Shown here piece by piece: positions 40,672 through 48,839 of a stretch of 64,000 bases of DNA. Source of the stretch: Cellulosimicrobium marinum (GTDB lineage: Bacteria; Actinomycetota; Actinomycetes; Actinomycetales; Cellulomonadaceae); contig NZ_JAJBZH010000007.1 of NCBI RefSeq assembly GCF_020551945.1, positions 51,914 through 115,913 of the forward strand. The letters run 5' to 3'. The notes beneath the pieces are model-generated. The model saw nothing but the letters and a program-made list of their open reading frames with translations. It had not been told where the DNA came from and made no database searches. Position 1 is the first letter of the stretch, and every line of letters starts with the position of its first letter. The position numbers and the translations under genes were made by a program.

Positions 40672-43197
40672 TCAGCCGCCCGGCGCGCGCGTCACGACGT
40701 TGACGAGCCGCGGCGGGCGCACGACGACGCGCACCACCTCCCGCTCCCGTGTCGCCCGGTCCACGCCCGGGACGGCCAGCGCGTGGGCGCGCAGCGTCGC
40801 CTCGTCGACGTCGGCGGGCACGACGACGCGCCCGCGCACCTTCCCGTCGACCTGCACGACGGCCTCGACGGTGTCGTCGACGAGCAGCGCCGGGTCGACC
40901 ACCGGCCACGCCGCGTCCGCGACCGACGGCGCGTGCCCGAGCCGCTCCCACGCCTCCTCGGCCGTGTACGGGGCGAAGAGCCCGAGCAGCACGGCGACCA
41001 CCTCGGCGGCCTCGCGCACCGCGCCGGCGTGCGCCGCCGCGTCCTCGTCGGGCGCCGGTCCCTCCGACGCCGCCCGACGCGCCGCCGTCACGAGCTCCAT
41101 GAGCCGTGCGACGACGACGTTGAACCGCGAGCGGTCCAGCAGGCCCGCGGCGTCGTCGACCGTGCGGTGCGTGACCCGCCGCAGCGCGTGGGCGCGCGTG
41201 CCGGGGTGCGCGAGCGGCGCGACGGCGCCGGGCGGGGCGACCGGTGGGCCGACCGCACCACCCACGCCCGCGACGTCGTCCACGAGCCGCAGCACCCGCT
41301 CGCAGAACCGGCGCATCGCCGCGGGGTCGACGTCCGCCCAGTCCACGTCGTCCTCCGGCGGCCCCGAGAACACGAGCGCGAGCCGCACCGCGTCCACGCC
41401 CCACCGGTCGAGCTGCGCGCCCAGCTCGACGCCGTTGCCCAGCGACTTGCTCATCGCCCGTCCGCCGTTCAGCACCTTCCCCTGGTTGAGCAGCGTCGCG
41501 AACGGCTCCGTGACGTCCACCCACCCCAGGTCGTGCAGCACCTTCGTCACGAACCGGCTGTACAGCAGGTGCAGGATCGCGTGCTCGACGCCGCCCACGT
41601 ATTGCGCGGCCGGCATCCACCGCCGCGCGTCCCCAGGCCGGAACGGGACGTCCTCCGGGGCGCCGGACGCCCCGAGCGAGCAGTAGCGCAGGAAATACCA
41701 CGACGAGTCGACGAACGTGTCGAGCGTGTCCGGGTCGCGCTCCGCGTCCGCGCCGCACCGCGGGCACGGCACGCGGCGCCACGCGTCCGCGGCGGGCGAC
41801 GCCAGCGGCGAGCGGCCGCGCGGGAGCAGGTCGTCACCCGCGAGGTCGGGCAGCCGCACCGGCAGCGCGTCGTCCGGCACGGGCACGACGCCGCACGCCC
41901 CGCAGTGCACGACCGGCACCGGCGCGCCCCAGTAGCGCTGACGCGACACCAGCCAGTCCCGCAGCCGGTACGACGTCGCGCGCTCGCCCGCGCCCGCCGC
42001 CTCCAGCCGGTCGGTCGCGTCCTCGACCGACGGCCACGTCTCGCCCGACCCCGTCGGCAGGCCGCGCGCGGCGGCGAACCGGGCGTCCCTCTCGTCGTGG
42101 GCCGGGACGCCCATGACGACGCCCGTCCCGTACCCCGGCAGCACGTGCTCCGCCGCCCACACCGGCAGCCGCTCGCCCGACACCGGGTGCCGCACCCACG
42201 CGCCGAGGAACACGCCGCGGGCGCTCGCGGACGCGGACGACCGCGCGATGTCTCCGGCGTCCTGCGCCGCGCGGCGCAGGACGGCCAGCGCGTCCGCGTG
42301 CTCCGGCGCGCACAGCGCCGCCGCGACCGGGCTCTCCGGCGCGACGGCCAGGAACGTCACCCCGGGCACGGTGTCCGGGCGGGTCGTGAACGCCTCGACC
42401 ACGACGGGCGAGGGCACCGCCCGGCCCGACGGCGCGGCGTCGGGCACGACGTCGAAGCGCACCCGGGCGCCGTGGCTGCGCCCGACCCAGTTCCGCTGCA
42501 TCGTCAGCACCCGGTCGGGCCACGCGCCCTCCAGGGCGGTCATGTCGTCGAGCAGCCGGTCCGCGTACGCCGTGACGCGCACGAACCACTGCGTGAGCTC
42601 GCGCTGGACCACGGGCGTGCCGCAGCGCTCGCACCGACCGCCGACGACCTGCTCGTTGGCCAGGACCGTCGCGTCCGTCGGGCACCAGTTGACCGGCGCC
42701 GTCGCGCGGTACGCGAGGTCGTGCTCCAGCAGGCGCAGGAACAGCCACTGCGTCCAGCGGGAGTACTCGGGGCGGTGCGTCTCCAGGCGGCGCGACCAGT
42801 CGAACGAGACGCCGTAGCGCCGGGCCGTGGCGGCCTGGGTCGCGATGTTCGTCTCCGTGAAGACGGCAGGGTTCTCGCCGCGGCGGATCGCCGCGTTCTC
42901 CGCGGGCAGGCCGAACGAGTCCCAGCCGATCGGGTTGAGCACGTCGAACCCGCGCAGCCGCCAGGACCGCGCCACGACGTCCTCCAGCGCGAACACCTCC
43001 GCGTGACCCATGTGCAGGTCGCCGGACGGGTAGGGGAACATCGTCAGCAGGTAGCGGCGGGGGCGCGCGCCGTCGTCGCGCGCACGGAACGTGCCGTGCT
43101 CGTCCCAGAAGCGCTGCCAGCGCTCCTCGACGTCGGCGGTGGTGGAGCGGCGGGGCGCAGGGTCGGCTGCAGGGGGTGCGGGACGCGGGGTGACCAC
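40672..43197 (-). CDS. leuS: Leucyl-tRNA synthetase, compact type
   Basis: Charges tRNA-Leu. 841 residues. HIGH motif in PYPSGDLHMGHAEVF; then GFDVLNPIGWDSFGLPAENA and NWCPTDATVLANEQVV. The CP1 editing domain has TTRPDTVPGVTFL and GVVMGVPAHDERD, with the editing aspartate retained. Next are YRLRDWLVSRQRYWGAP, and KMSKS as RAMSKSLGNG. The linker after CP1 is very short, so it is smaller than usual actinobacterial LeuRS (about 950, with HPLGYDAFGLPAEQ). This resembles the proteobacterial-type sequence and suggests a second, inducible LeuRS. Start GTG at 43197 with GAGGAG upstream; preceded by a Leu-rich leader ORF and hairpin. Confidence 0.93.
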   Translation of the reverse strand: MVTPRPAPPAADPAPRRSTTADVEERWQRFWDEHGTFRARDDGARPRRYLLTMFPYPSGDLHMGHAEVFALEDVVARSWRLRGFDVLNPIGWDSFGLPAENAAIRRGENPAVFTETNIATQAATARRYGVSFDWSRRLETHRPEYSRWTQWLFLRLLEHDLAYRATAPVNWCPTDATVLANEQVVGGRCERCGTPVVQRELTQWFVRVTAYADRLLDDMTALEGAWPDRVLTMQRNWVGRSHGARVRFDVVPDAAPSGRAVPSPVVVEAFTTRPDTVPGVTFLAVAPESPVAAALCAPEHADALAVLRRAAQDAGDIARSSASASARGVFLGAWVRHPVSGERLPVWAAEHVLPGYGTGVVMGVPAHDERDARFAAARGLPTGSGETWPSVEDATDRLEAAGAGERATSYRLRDWLVSRQRYWGAPVPVVHCGACGVVPVPDDALPVRLPDLAGDDLLPRGRSPLASPAADAWRRVPCPRCGADAERDPDTLDTFVDSSWYFLRYCSLGASGAPEDVPFRPGDARRWMPAAQYVGGVEHAILHLLYSRFVTKVLHDLGWVDVTEPFATLLNQGKVLNGGRAMSKSLGNGVELGAQLDRWGVDAVRLALVFSGPPEDDVDWADVDPAAMRRFCERVLRLVDDVAGVGGAVGPPVAPPGAVAPLAHPGTRAHALRRVTHRTVDDAAGLLDRSRFNVVVARLMELVTAARRAASEGPAPDEDAAAHAGAVREAAEVVAVLLGLFAPYTAEEAWERLGHAPSVADAAWPVVDPALLVDDTVEAVVQVDGKVRGRVVVPADVDEATLRAHALAVPGVDRATREREVVRVVVRPPRLVNVVTRAPGG

Positions 43198-43268
43198 GGT
43201 GAGGCTCCTCGAGAAGGTGGGCGTCGTCGTCGGGCACTCACCTGGGACCGTGGGGACGCGCAGGCACC

Positions 43269-43307
43269 GCCGCGCTGAGCGTGCCCGCCCGGCGGGCTCA
43301 GCGCGGC
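43269..43307 (-). promoter_or_regulatory. Attenuator hairpin in the leuS leader
   Basis: On the minus strand GCCGCGCTGAGC (43307-43296) pairs perfectly with GCTCAGCGCGGC (43280-43269), 12 bp, with an inner CCGCC/GGCGG. The 5' arm contains the leader-peptide stop codon TGA. A ribosome finishing the leader would cover this arm, while one stalled at the Leu codons would leave it differently exposed. No T-run follows, so it may act at translation or by an actinobacterial-type terminator. Confidence 0.7.
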
Positions 43308-43345
43308 CGGCGAAGGAGGAGCTGCACGGGTCGCATCCCGGACAT
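43298..43345 (-). CDS. Leucine-rich leader peptide upstream of leuS
   Basis: A 15-codon ORF encoding MSGMRPVQLLLRRPR, with three consecutive Leu codons (CTC CTC CTT), ends in a TGA inside the hairpin 5' arm. Translation could start at either in-frame ATG (43345 or 43336). TTGACG (43373-43368) lies upstream as a possible -35. This is the layout of Leu-responsive attenuators known for amino-acid genes in Actinobacteria. The leuS start lies 100 bp downstream of its stop. Regulation by leucine is inference from this layout. Confidence 0.65.
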   Translation of the reverse strand: MSGMRPVQLLLRRPR

Positions 43346-43463
43346 CGTCACCCGCGTCGCCGGTCCCCGTCAACGACTGGACCGGTCCCGTGGGCCGCGC
43401 GCGGGCGTGCGGAGTGTGGCGGACGTCGCCCGCCCCGGCGGTCCGGCGCCGTTCCGCCGCCAG

Positions 43464-43469
43464 TAGGCT
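43464..43469 (+). promoter_or_regulatory. -10 box (TAGGCT) for leaderless lpdA
   Basis: TAGGCT, six bases, then the ATG at 43476; no ribosome binding site fits. Confidence 0.5.
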
Positions 43470-43475
43470 TGCCGT

Positions 43476-44882
43476 ATGGCATCCCACTACGACGTCGTCG
43501 TCCTCGGTGCAGGCCCCGGTGGTTACGTGGCCGCGATCCGTGCAGCCCAGCTGGGCCTGCAGGTCGCGGTCGTGGAGGAGAAGTACTGGGGTGGGGTGTG
43601 CCTCAACGTGGGCTGCATCCCGTCCAAGGCGCTCCTGCGCAACGCCGAGCTCGCGCACCTCTTCACGCACGACGCGAAGACCTTCGGCATGTCCGGCGAG
43701 GTGACCTTCGACTTCGGCGCGGCGTTCGACCGCTCGCGCACCGTCGCCGAGGGGCGCGTCAAGGGCGTGCACTTCCTCATGAAGAAGAACAAGATCACCG
43801 AGTACGACGGCCGCGGCACGTTCCGCGACGCGAACACGCTCGACGTGAAGCTCGCCGACGGCTCGACGGACCAGGTCACGTTCGACAACGTCATCATCGC
43901 GACCGGCTCGAAGGTGCGCCTGCTCCCGGGCGTCGAGCTGTCCGAGAACGTCGTCACGTACGAGAAGCAGATCCTCACGCGCGAGCTGCCGAAGTCCATC
44001 GCCATCGTCGGCGCCGGCGCCATCGGCATGGAGTTCGGCTACGTCCTCAAGAACTACGGCGTGGACGTCACCATCATCGAGTTCCTCGACCGCGCCCTGC
44101 CCAACGAGGACGCCGACGTCTCCAAGGAGATCGCCAAGCAGTACAAGAAGCTCGGCGTGAAGCTGCTGACGTCGACGGCGGTCCAGACGGTCACCGACAA
44201 CGGCACCGACGGCGTCAAGGTCACCTACAAGGGCGTCAAGGACGACAAGCCGGACGAGCTCGTCGTCGACAAGGTCCTCATGGCCGTCGGCTTCGCCCCC
44301 AACGTCGAAGGCTTCGGCCTCGAGAACACCGGCGTCCAGCTCACCGAGCGCGGCGCCATCGCCATCGACGACGTCATGCGCACCAACGTCGACCACATCT
44401 ACGCCATCGGCGACGTCACCGCCAAGCTCATGCTCGCCCACGTCGCCGAAGCACAGGGCGTCGTCGCCGCCGAGACCATCGGCGGCGCCGAGACCCTCAC
44501 CCTCGGCGACTACCGCATGATGCCCCGCGCCACCTTCTGCCAGCCGCAGGTCGCCAGCTTCGGCCTCACCGAGCAGCAGGCCAAGGACGAGGGCTACGAG
44601 GTCAAGGTCGCCACCTTCCCCTTCATGGCCAACGGCAAGGCCCACGGCCTCGGCGACCCCGTCGGATTCGTCAAGCTCATCTCCGACGAGACCTACGGCG
44701 AGCTCCTCGGCGGCCACCTCATCGGCCCCGACGTCTCAGAGATGCTGCCCGAGCTCACCCTCGCGCAGAAGTGGGACCTCACCGTCAACGAGCTCTCGCG
44801 CAACGTGCACACGCACCCGACGCTGTCCGAGGCCGTCCAGGAGTCCATCCACGGCCTCGCGGGGCACATGATCAACTTCTAG
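43476..44882 (+). CDS. lpdA: Dihydrolipoyl dehydrogenase
   Basis: FAD-dependent E3 component of 2-oxoacid dehydrogenase and glycine cleavage complexes, reoxidising dihydrolipoyl groups with NAD+. 468 residues. FAD site [20 protein letters not shown]; redox disulfide [19 protein letters not shown] site [28 protein letters not shown]-terminal interface with [20 protein letters not shown], holding the catalytic His-Glu pair. The start is leaderless. A strong terminator follows, and the accessory island begins directly after it. Confidence 0.97.
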   Translation: MASHYDVVVLGAGPGGYVAAIRAAQLGLQVAVVEEKYWGGVCLNVGCIPSKALLRNAELAHLFTHDAKTFGMSGEVTFDFGAAFDRSRTVAEGRVKGVHFLMKKNKITEYDGRGTFRDANTLDVKLADGSTDQVTFDNVIIATGSKVRLLPGVELSENVVTYEKQILTRELPKSIAIVGAGAIGMEFGYVLKNYGVDVTIIEFLDRALPNEDADVSKEIAKQYKKLGVKLLTSTAVQTVTDNGTDGVKVTYKGVKDDKPDELVVDKVLMAVGFAPNVEGFGLENTGVQLTERGAIAIDDVMRTNVDHIYAIGDVTAKLMLAHVAEAQGVVAAETIGGAETLTLGDYRMMPRATFCQPQVASFGLTEQQAKDEGYEVKVATFPFMANGKAHGLGDPVGFVKLISDETYGELLGGHLIGPDVSEMLPELTLAQKWDLTVNELSRNVHTHPTLSEAVQESIHGLAGHMINF

Positions 44883-44921
44883 TAAGTAGGTCAAATCGGA
44901 CATCGTCCGATCACCTGGTCG

Positions 44922-44965
44922 GAGGCCCGGGTCTGCGAGTTTTCGCAGGTCCGGGCCTCTTTCCT
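44922..44965 (+). terminator. Rho-independent terminator after lpdA
   Basis: GAGGCCCGGGTCTGCGA (44922-44938) pairs with TCGCAGGTCCGGGCCTC (44943-44959) with one bulge-like mismatch, followed by TTTCCTGT. It marks the left edge of the accessory island. A smaller palindrome TCGGACATCGTCCGA lies just upstream at 44897-44911. Confidence 0.9.
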
Positions 44966-45073
44966 GTCTCGGGGAGGCCTGGACACCGGGAGGCAGAAGG
45001 ACCCGGATGTTAAGTCCTTGGCCGGGTGAAAGTGGGTCAGGAAGCGCGCTGACGCCGGGAGGACGCCTGTACC

Positions 45074-45913
45074 GTGAGCGCCGTGGTCGTGACGTTCGAA
45101 AGGTTGCGGGACGCGGAAGCGGCCGTGCCCGCCTGCGCCGGGTACAGCACAACGGCTGGGGTGGTTGACGCGACGTTAAGGGCAGTCTTCGGCGCGGACG
45201 TCGCGGGGACGTTGCGCGCGGTCAACCAGCCGCTGGAGACGGTGGCGGCAGCCAAGGCGATGAGGGCCGACATCGGCGGGCTCGAATGCACGGTCTACGC
45301 CGACCCCCAGGGCGTGAATGTGCTCACCCCTGGCACTCGCGCGGAGCGCCACCTCCGTGCCCATGCGCGGCCTGGGAGCGAGGTTCGCGCTGATCGGCGG
45401 GGCGATACCGCGTATGCCATGGTCGGCTATGCCTGGGACGATCTTGCTGAGCTCGTGGACGTCGTCGACGCCGAAGCGCTGGCCGACGCAGTTGCGGGAC
45501 GGACGCCGCGTCGAGCCCTGATCACCTCGGCTGCTGACCGCCGCGCGATCGAGGAGCGTGCCGTGGGCGTGGCGACGGAGCATTTTGAGGCGATCGGATA
45601 TCAGGTGGCGAACGTCGGGGCGACGGCGTCGTACGACCTCGACTGCCGTCGCGGTGACGAGCACTTGTACGTCGAGGTGAAGGGGACCACGACCGGCGGG
45701 GAAGCCGTCATCCTCACGAGGAACGAGGTGGAGCTGCACCGCGCGACGTACCCGCGCAACGCACTGGCGCTCGTGCGACGCATCCGCCTCGATCGGTCGT
45801 GCGAACCGCCCGCAGCGACGGACGGCGAGCTGCTCCTCACGCAACCGTGGCAGATCGACGACGAGTCCCTGACCGCACTGAGCTACCGATTCGCCACGGG
45901 CGTCGACGGCTGA
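45074..45913 (+). CDS. DUF3883 domain-containing protein
   Basis: 279-residue protein. The N-terminal 150 residues match no family I recognise. The C-terminal part (about 155-245) is DUF3883: DRRAIEERAVGVATEHFEAI, then ASYDLDCRRGDEHLYVEVKG, and VILTRNEVELHRATYPRNA. The pattern D...EVKG recalls restriction-endonuclease-like folds, and DUF3883 occurs in defence and DNA-processing proteins. GTG start at 45074. Codon use and GC are less extreme than in flanking genes (for example ATTTTG and GGATAT near 45590), indicating acquisition. Its partner may be the DUF262 gene downstream on the other strand. Confidence 0.72.
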   Translation: MSAVVVTFERLRDAEAAVPACAGYSTTAGVVDATLRAVFGADVAGTLRAVNQPLETVAAAKAMRADIGGLECTVYADPQGVNVLTPGTRAERHLRAHARPGSEVRADRRGDTAYAMVGYAWDDLAELVDVVDAEALADAVAGRTPRRALITSAADRRAIEERAVGVATEHFEAIGYQVANVGATASYDLDCRRGDEHLYVEVKGTTTGGEAVILTRNEVELHRATYPRNALALVRRIRLDRSCEPPAATDGELLLTQPWQIDDESLTALSYRFATGVDG

Positions 45914-46093
45914 AGCGACCCTACGCATCAGAGCGTGTGCCGCACATCCTCCATGCCCGTCACGGCACGGGTGGGCGCCGACAGACGTCAGCGCTCGGTG
46001 ATGCCTCCGTAGCGCTCGATCGCCTCGGGGTGGCGTTTGCGAGGCGGGCGACTGCCGAGGTGGCTGCCCCGTCGAGCGGCTGGAGTGCAGCAG

Positions 46094-46300
46094 TCACGCC
46101 GCCCGGGATCTCGCTCGGTGGCTCTCGACGAAATCGCGCACCGCGCGGGCCGGCACGTCCTTCTTCGACGCGCCCAGGAAGTGAGCGGTCTGTGTTCGGG
46201 GCAGCTCGGTGGGCGATGCCCGGCGGGCACTACGGACTCTCCGGGCGCGCTGAGGGGCTCGTTCCGGCGCAAGAGACCGGTAAGTTCGTATGAGGTCATG
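46094..46300 (-). pseudogene. Likely gene remnant in the accessory island
   Basis: The 395-bp gap 45914-46308 has no intact gene. On the minus strand one frame reads HFLGASKKDVPARAVRDFVE and ends SHRARSRAA at the stop 46094-46096, a natural-looking C-terminus without a credible start before the DUF262 stop. A short ORF with GTG at 46097 (VTAALQPLDGAATSAVARLA, 45 residues, ending 45960) overlaps that stop as GTGA. Another frame ends HPEAIERYGGITER at about 45990. These look like degraded 3' ends of older genes. Family unknown. Confidence 0.35.
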
Positions 46301-46308
46301 GATGCTCG

Positions 46309-48129
46309 TTAGAGCGCCCGGTAGTAGGCGCGGATCGACTGCGCCATCAGCATGCGGCGCTCGGCGAGGAACTCCTGGTAGTTGCCCGCGGTGACCTCAC
46401 CGAGTTTCGCGGGCACGGCGTTCTCCACGAGGTTCCGGGCGAGGTCATGGGCGTCGGTGATCTCCCCGAGCGTCAGGATGCTGCTCGTGATCTGACCGTC
46501 CATCTCGGCCATGTAGACGGCCGGAGGCTTGTTGCTGATGGAGATGTTGATCGAGGTCTCGGTGAGCGCAAAGTTGGCGACCTGGTTGTAGTCGCCGCGG
46601 TCGGGGAAGCCGTTCTTCTGAAGGTAGTCCTTCGGCACGATGTGGTGGATGTCGCCCGACTGCTGGTGCATGGCGGCCACCGTGACGCCCTTGGAGAGGA
46701 ACCCGCGGGCGCGGGCCGCGACCTGGGATGCGAGGAACGTCTGGAAGTAGGGGCTCGCCGTGCTGGTGGTCATTAGGTTCTGCGGGAGCCGCGCGTTCCA
46801 GTAGGCGTCCGACAGCTCGGACTCCTCGATCTGCTTCAGGTAGTTCTCCGCCCCCTGCTCGCCGATACGGCGGATGTCCTGCTCCCAGGTGGACTCGAAG
46901 CTTCCCGAGTGGCGTGAGGTGAGCATCGACATGACGAACCACCGCTTGACGATCCGCTTGCAGTCACCCTCTGACATGTCCCCGTCCTGCCGGAGACGTA
47001 GGTAGAGGGCGTATGCGAAGTTGAGGGCGTTCTTCGAGCCCACCATGCCCGAGGCGATGAAGCCAGCGGACTTGATGAGCAGGAGGAAGTTCTCAAACGG
47101 GTACTTGCTGACGATGTCCAGCAGGGCCCGCTCGAGCTTGTCGTAGGCCACGGGAATGCGTGCCTCGTCGACGGTCCTGGTTTCGGGATCACGTCCCGAC
47201 AGCTCGCTGACAATGCTCGAGGCCTTGCCGCGATTGAATCCGAGGAGGCCGGCGACGCGGATCAGGTCGCCGTACGCCGGGTCGTAGAGGTCCTCCGAGT
47301 CGTCCTTGAGCCACGAGATCTTCTGCAGAAACGGCGTGGCGGCGAACTCGGTGTCGTTGTCCCGGATGTCGGCGTAGGCATGGGGCGCGACGGCGAGGTG
47401 GCAGAAGTAGTCGATGAGCTTGCGAAGGTTCCTTCCTCGGTCGCCGTAGGTGGCGATCTTGCTCATGGCGAAGTCGGCGCTGCTCAGGGGCACGCCCTTG
47501 GAGTTGATGCGGATGAAGATCTCCGACACGGTCTCGACGTCGAGGTCGTCTGCGAGGCCGATAATGCCGATCTGGGCGTTCTTGATCCCCTCGAGGCGTG
47601 CGAGGTTGCTCTCGAAGACCTCGCCGTCGACGCCGGGGTTGCGTTCGAGATACCGGCGGGCGAAGGACAGTGGAGAGGCCGAGTTGAAGTACTCGCTGAT
47701 GTCCGCGATCCACTGCGGATTCTTGCGGATCACCGGGGTCGCCGTGGCGAACTCCTCGGAGATCGGGTTGAACGCGATGACTATGCGGACCGATTGGTAC
47801 CGCTTGTTCACCACCGGCAGCCCGGCAACCGCGGCTCGCAGCGCCGTGATCCGCTGCTGACCATCGATCAGGATCTGCTGGTGCGCGGCGATCTGACCGC
47901 CCTTCAGCTTCGCGCCGACCGACTGCCACGTGATCAGGTATCCGACGGGGTAGCCCTTGTAGAGGGAGTCCATGAGGTCGCGGACCTTGATGCTGTCCCA
48001 GACGAACGGACGCTGGAGTTCGGGGATCGCGATTTTGTCGCCCTTGACGTCAGCCAGCAGTTGCGTCACTGCCGACTGCGTCACCTGGTACTTCGCCACG
48101 CCTACCCCCATAATCCGACGACGAGTCAT
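46309..48129 (-). CDS. DUF262/HNH (GmrSD-like) protein
   Basis: 606-residue protein with the GmrS-like DUF262 domain at about 10-260: KIAIPELQRPFVWDSIKVRD, YPVGYLITWQ and ILIDGQQRITALRA (the DGQQR nucleotide-hydrolysis motif). FIRINSKGVPLSSADF follows. The C-terminus (about 500-570) has SGDIHHIVPKDYLQKNG and NQVANFALTETSIN, the HNH/DUF1524-type nuclease site of GmrD. Single-chain proteins of this type include Type IV restriction enzymes acting on modified phage DNA; activity here is inference. Start candidates are ATG 48129, ATG 48111 and GTG 48102 (VAKYQVTQS). GC is clearly lower than in neighbours. Confidence 0.82.
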   Translation of the reverse strand: MTRRRIMGVGVAKYQVTQSAVTQLLADVKGDKIAIPELQRPFVWDSIKVRDLMDSLYKGYPVGYLITWQSVGAKLKGGQIAAHQQILIDGQQRITALRAAVAGLPVVNKRYQSVRIVIAFNPISEEFATATPVIRKNPQWIADISEYFNSASPLSFARRYLERNPGVDGEVFESNLARLEGIKNAQIGIIGLADDLDVETVSEIFIRINSKGVPLSSADFAMSKIATYGDRGRNLRKLIDYFCHLAVAPHAYADIRDNDTEFAATPFLQKISWLKDDSEDLYDPAYGDLIRVAGLLGFNRGKASSIVSELSGRDPETRTVDEARIPVAYDKLERALLDIVSKYPFENFLLLIKSAGFIASGMVGSKNALNFAYALYLRLRQDGDMSEGDCKRIVKRWFVMSMLTSRHSGSFESTWEQDIRRIGEQGAENYLKQIEESELSDAYWNARLPQNLMTTSTASPYFQTFLASQVAARARGFLSKGVTVAAMHQQSGDIHHIVPKDYLQKNGFPDRGDYNQVANFALTETSINISISNKPPAVYMAEMDGQITSSILTLGEITDAHDLARNLVENAVPAKLGEVTAGNYQEFLAERRMLMAQSIRAYYRAL

Positions 48130-48267
48130 GGCGAGGTTACGCCCACCGACCTTGCCGGGGTAGGCCGAGAGACCAAGTCAAGTCGCACATCGTTGCGGAC
48201 CGGTAGCTCGAGCAATCGAAAGCCAATCGTGCTTGCATGACCTGGAGGTCGACGCGAGGGAGGGCGC

Positions 48268-48440
48268 GTGCTCCGCACAGTCGACACGTCGTACGGTGCG
48301 CCGGCTCTGGACCGCCTGCAGTCGGCGATGTCGGAGTTGAAGCAGCACTACCCGATGAGGCAGGTCGTGGTGGTGACACCCACGCACCTGGCGGGTACGG
48401 TCGCCCGCCGCCACCTCGCACGCCATGGCATCGACCGCCC
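48268..48440 (+). pseudogene. N-terminal fragment of a PD-(D/E)XK nuclease/helicase-type protein
   Basis: From GTG 48268 (with GAGGGAGGGCGC upstream) the frame encodes MLRTVDTSYGAPALDRLQSA and QVVVVTPTHLAGTVARRHLA, resembling the first ~55 residues of actinobacterial AddB-like PD-(D/E)XK nuclease-superfamily proteins (GAPAL and VVVP...ARR pattern). After about 48440 the sequence turns into low-complexity shadow of the opposite-strand fragment. Only the start of the gene survives, so it is a truncated remnant. Confidence 0.5.
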
Positions 48441-48445
48441 CGGCG

Positions 48446-48573
48446 CCGACCCTGCGACGTCCGCGCGGGGCGATCGCTCGTCCCGGCCGGTCCGAGGTCG
48501 GGTTCCGCACCTGGTCCAGGACGTAGTCGAGGTCGGCGAACTCGCGCTTCCGCCCGACGAAGCCGGTCACCAT
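48446..48573 (-). pseudogene. N-terminal fragment of an AAA/STAND-like ATPase
   Basis: From ATG 48573, with GGAAGGTAGCG upstream, the frame reads MVTGFVGRKREFADLDYVLD and later RAIAPRGRRRVG, the start of ATPases with an FVGRxxE box and a GRRRVGKS Walker A. The Walker lysine and everything after it are missing: the frame continues GAGAVDAMACEVAAG, which is shadow of the facing fragment. A junction at about 48440-48450 therefore joins two N-terminal fragments. An inverted-repeat operator lies just upstream. Confidence 0.55.
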
Positions 48574-48584
48574 CGCTACCTTCC

Positions 48585-48613
48585 ATGTAGGTCGCACCAA
48601 ATGTTACCTACAT
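48585..48613. promoter_or_regulatory. Inverted repeat ATGTAGGT-N13-ACCTACAT upstream of the ATPase fragment
   Basis: Perfect 8-bp arms at 48585-48592 and 48606-48613, in an AT-richer stretch that also holds TAACAT and TATCAT on the minus strand. It begins 12 bp upstream of the ATPase-fragment start, so it looks like a repressor site over its promoter, left behind after the gene was truncated. Confidence 0.6.
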
Positions 48614-48839
48614 CGGATGATACGTACATCGTGCCACGTGGTTCGGTGTCCAGCGAGCACCCGCCGCAGAGCCGTACGGAAACGGCGTGGCGGGCGGCCT
48701 GACGTGGCGACCGGACGAGCGGCGCTGGACCGACTGACGACCGTCCGTACCCGATGGCGCCCCCTACCGACGCAGGGTGCGCCGCGCCGTCGGGCAGGGA
48801 GAGGATGGGCGGGACGTCACCGACCCGAGGAGGAGACCC

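Noticed and set aside
43198-43460. T-box riboswitch upstream of leuS
   Set aside because: No T-box core (GGTGGnACCGCG) is seen on the minus strand; the Leu-rich leader ORF with hairpin explains the region better.
44897-44911. Palindrome TCGGACATCGTCCGA after lpdA as an attachment or regulatory site
   Set aside because: It lies between the lpdA stop and a strong terminator and has no second copy at the other island edge, so it is not supported as an attachment site.
45799-46293. A 164-codon plus-strand ORF overlapping the end of the DUF3883 gene
   Set aside because: No domain, no ribosome binding site, and it overlaps a real gene; the opposite strand has better protein-like signals.
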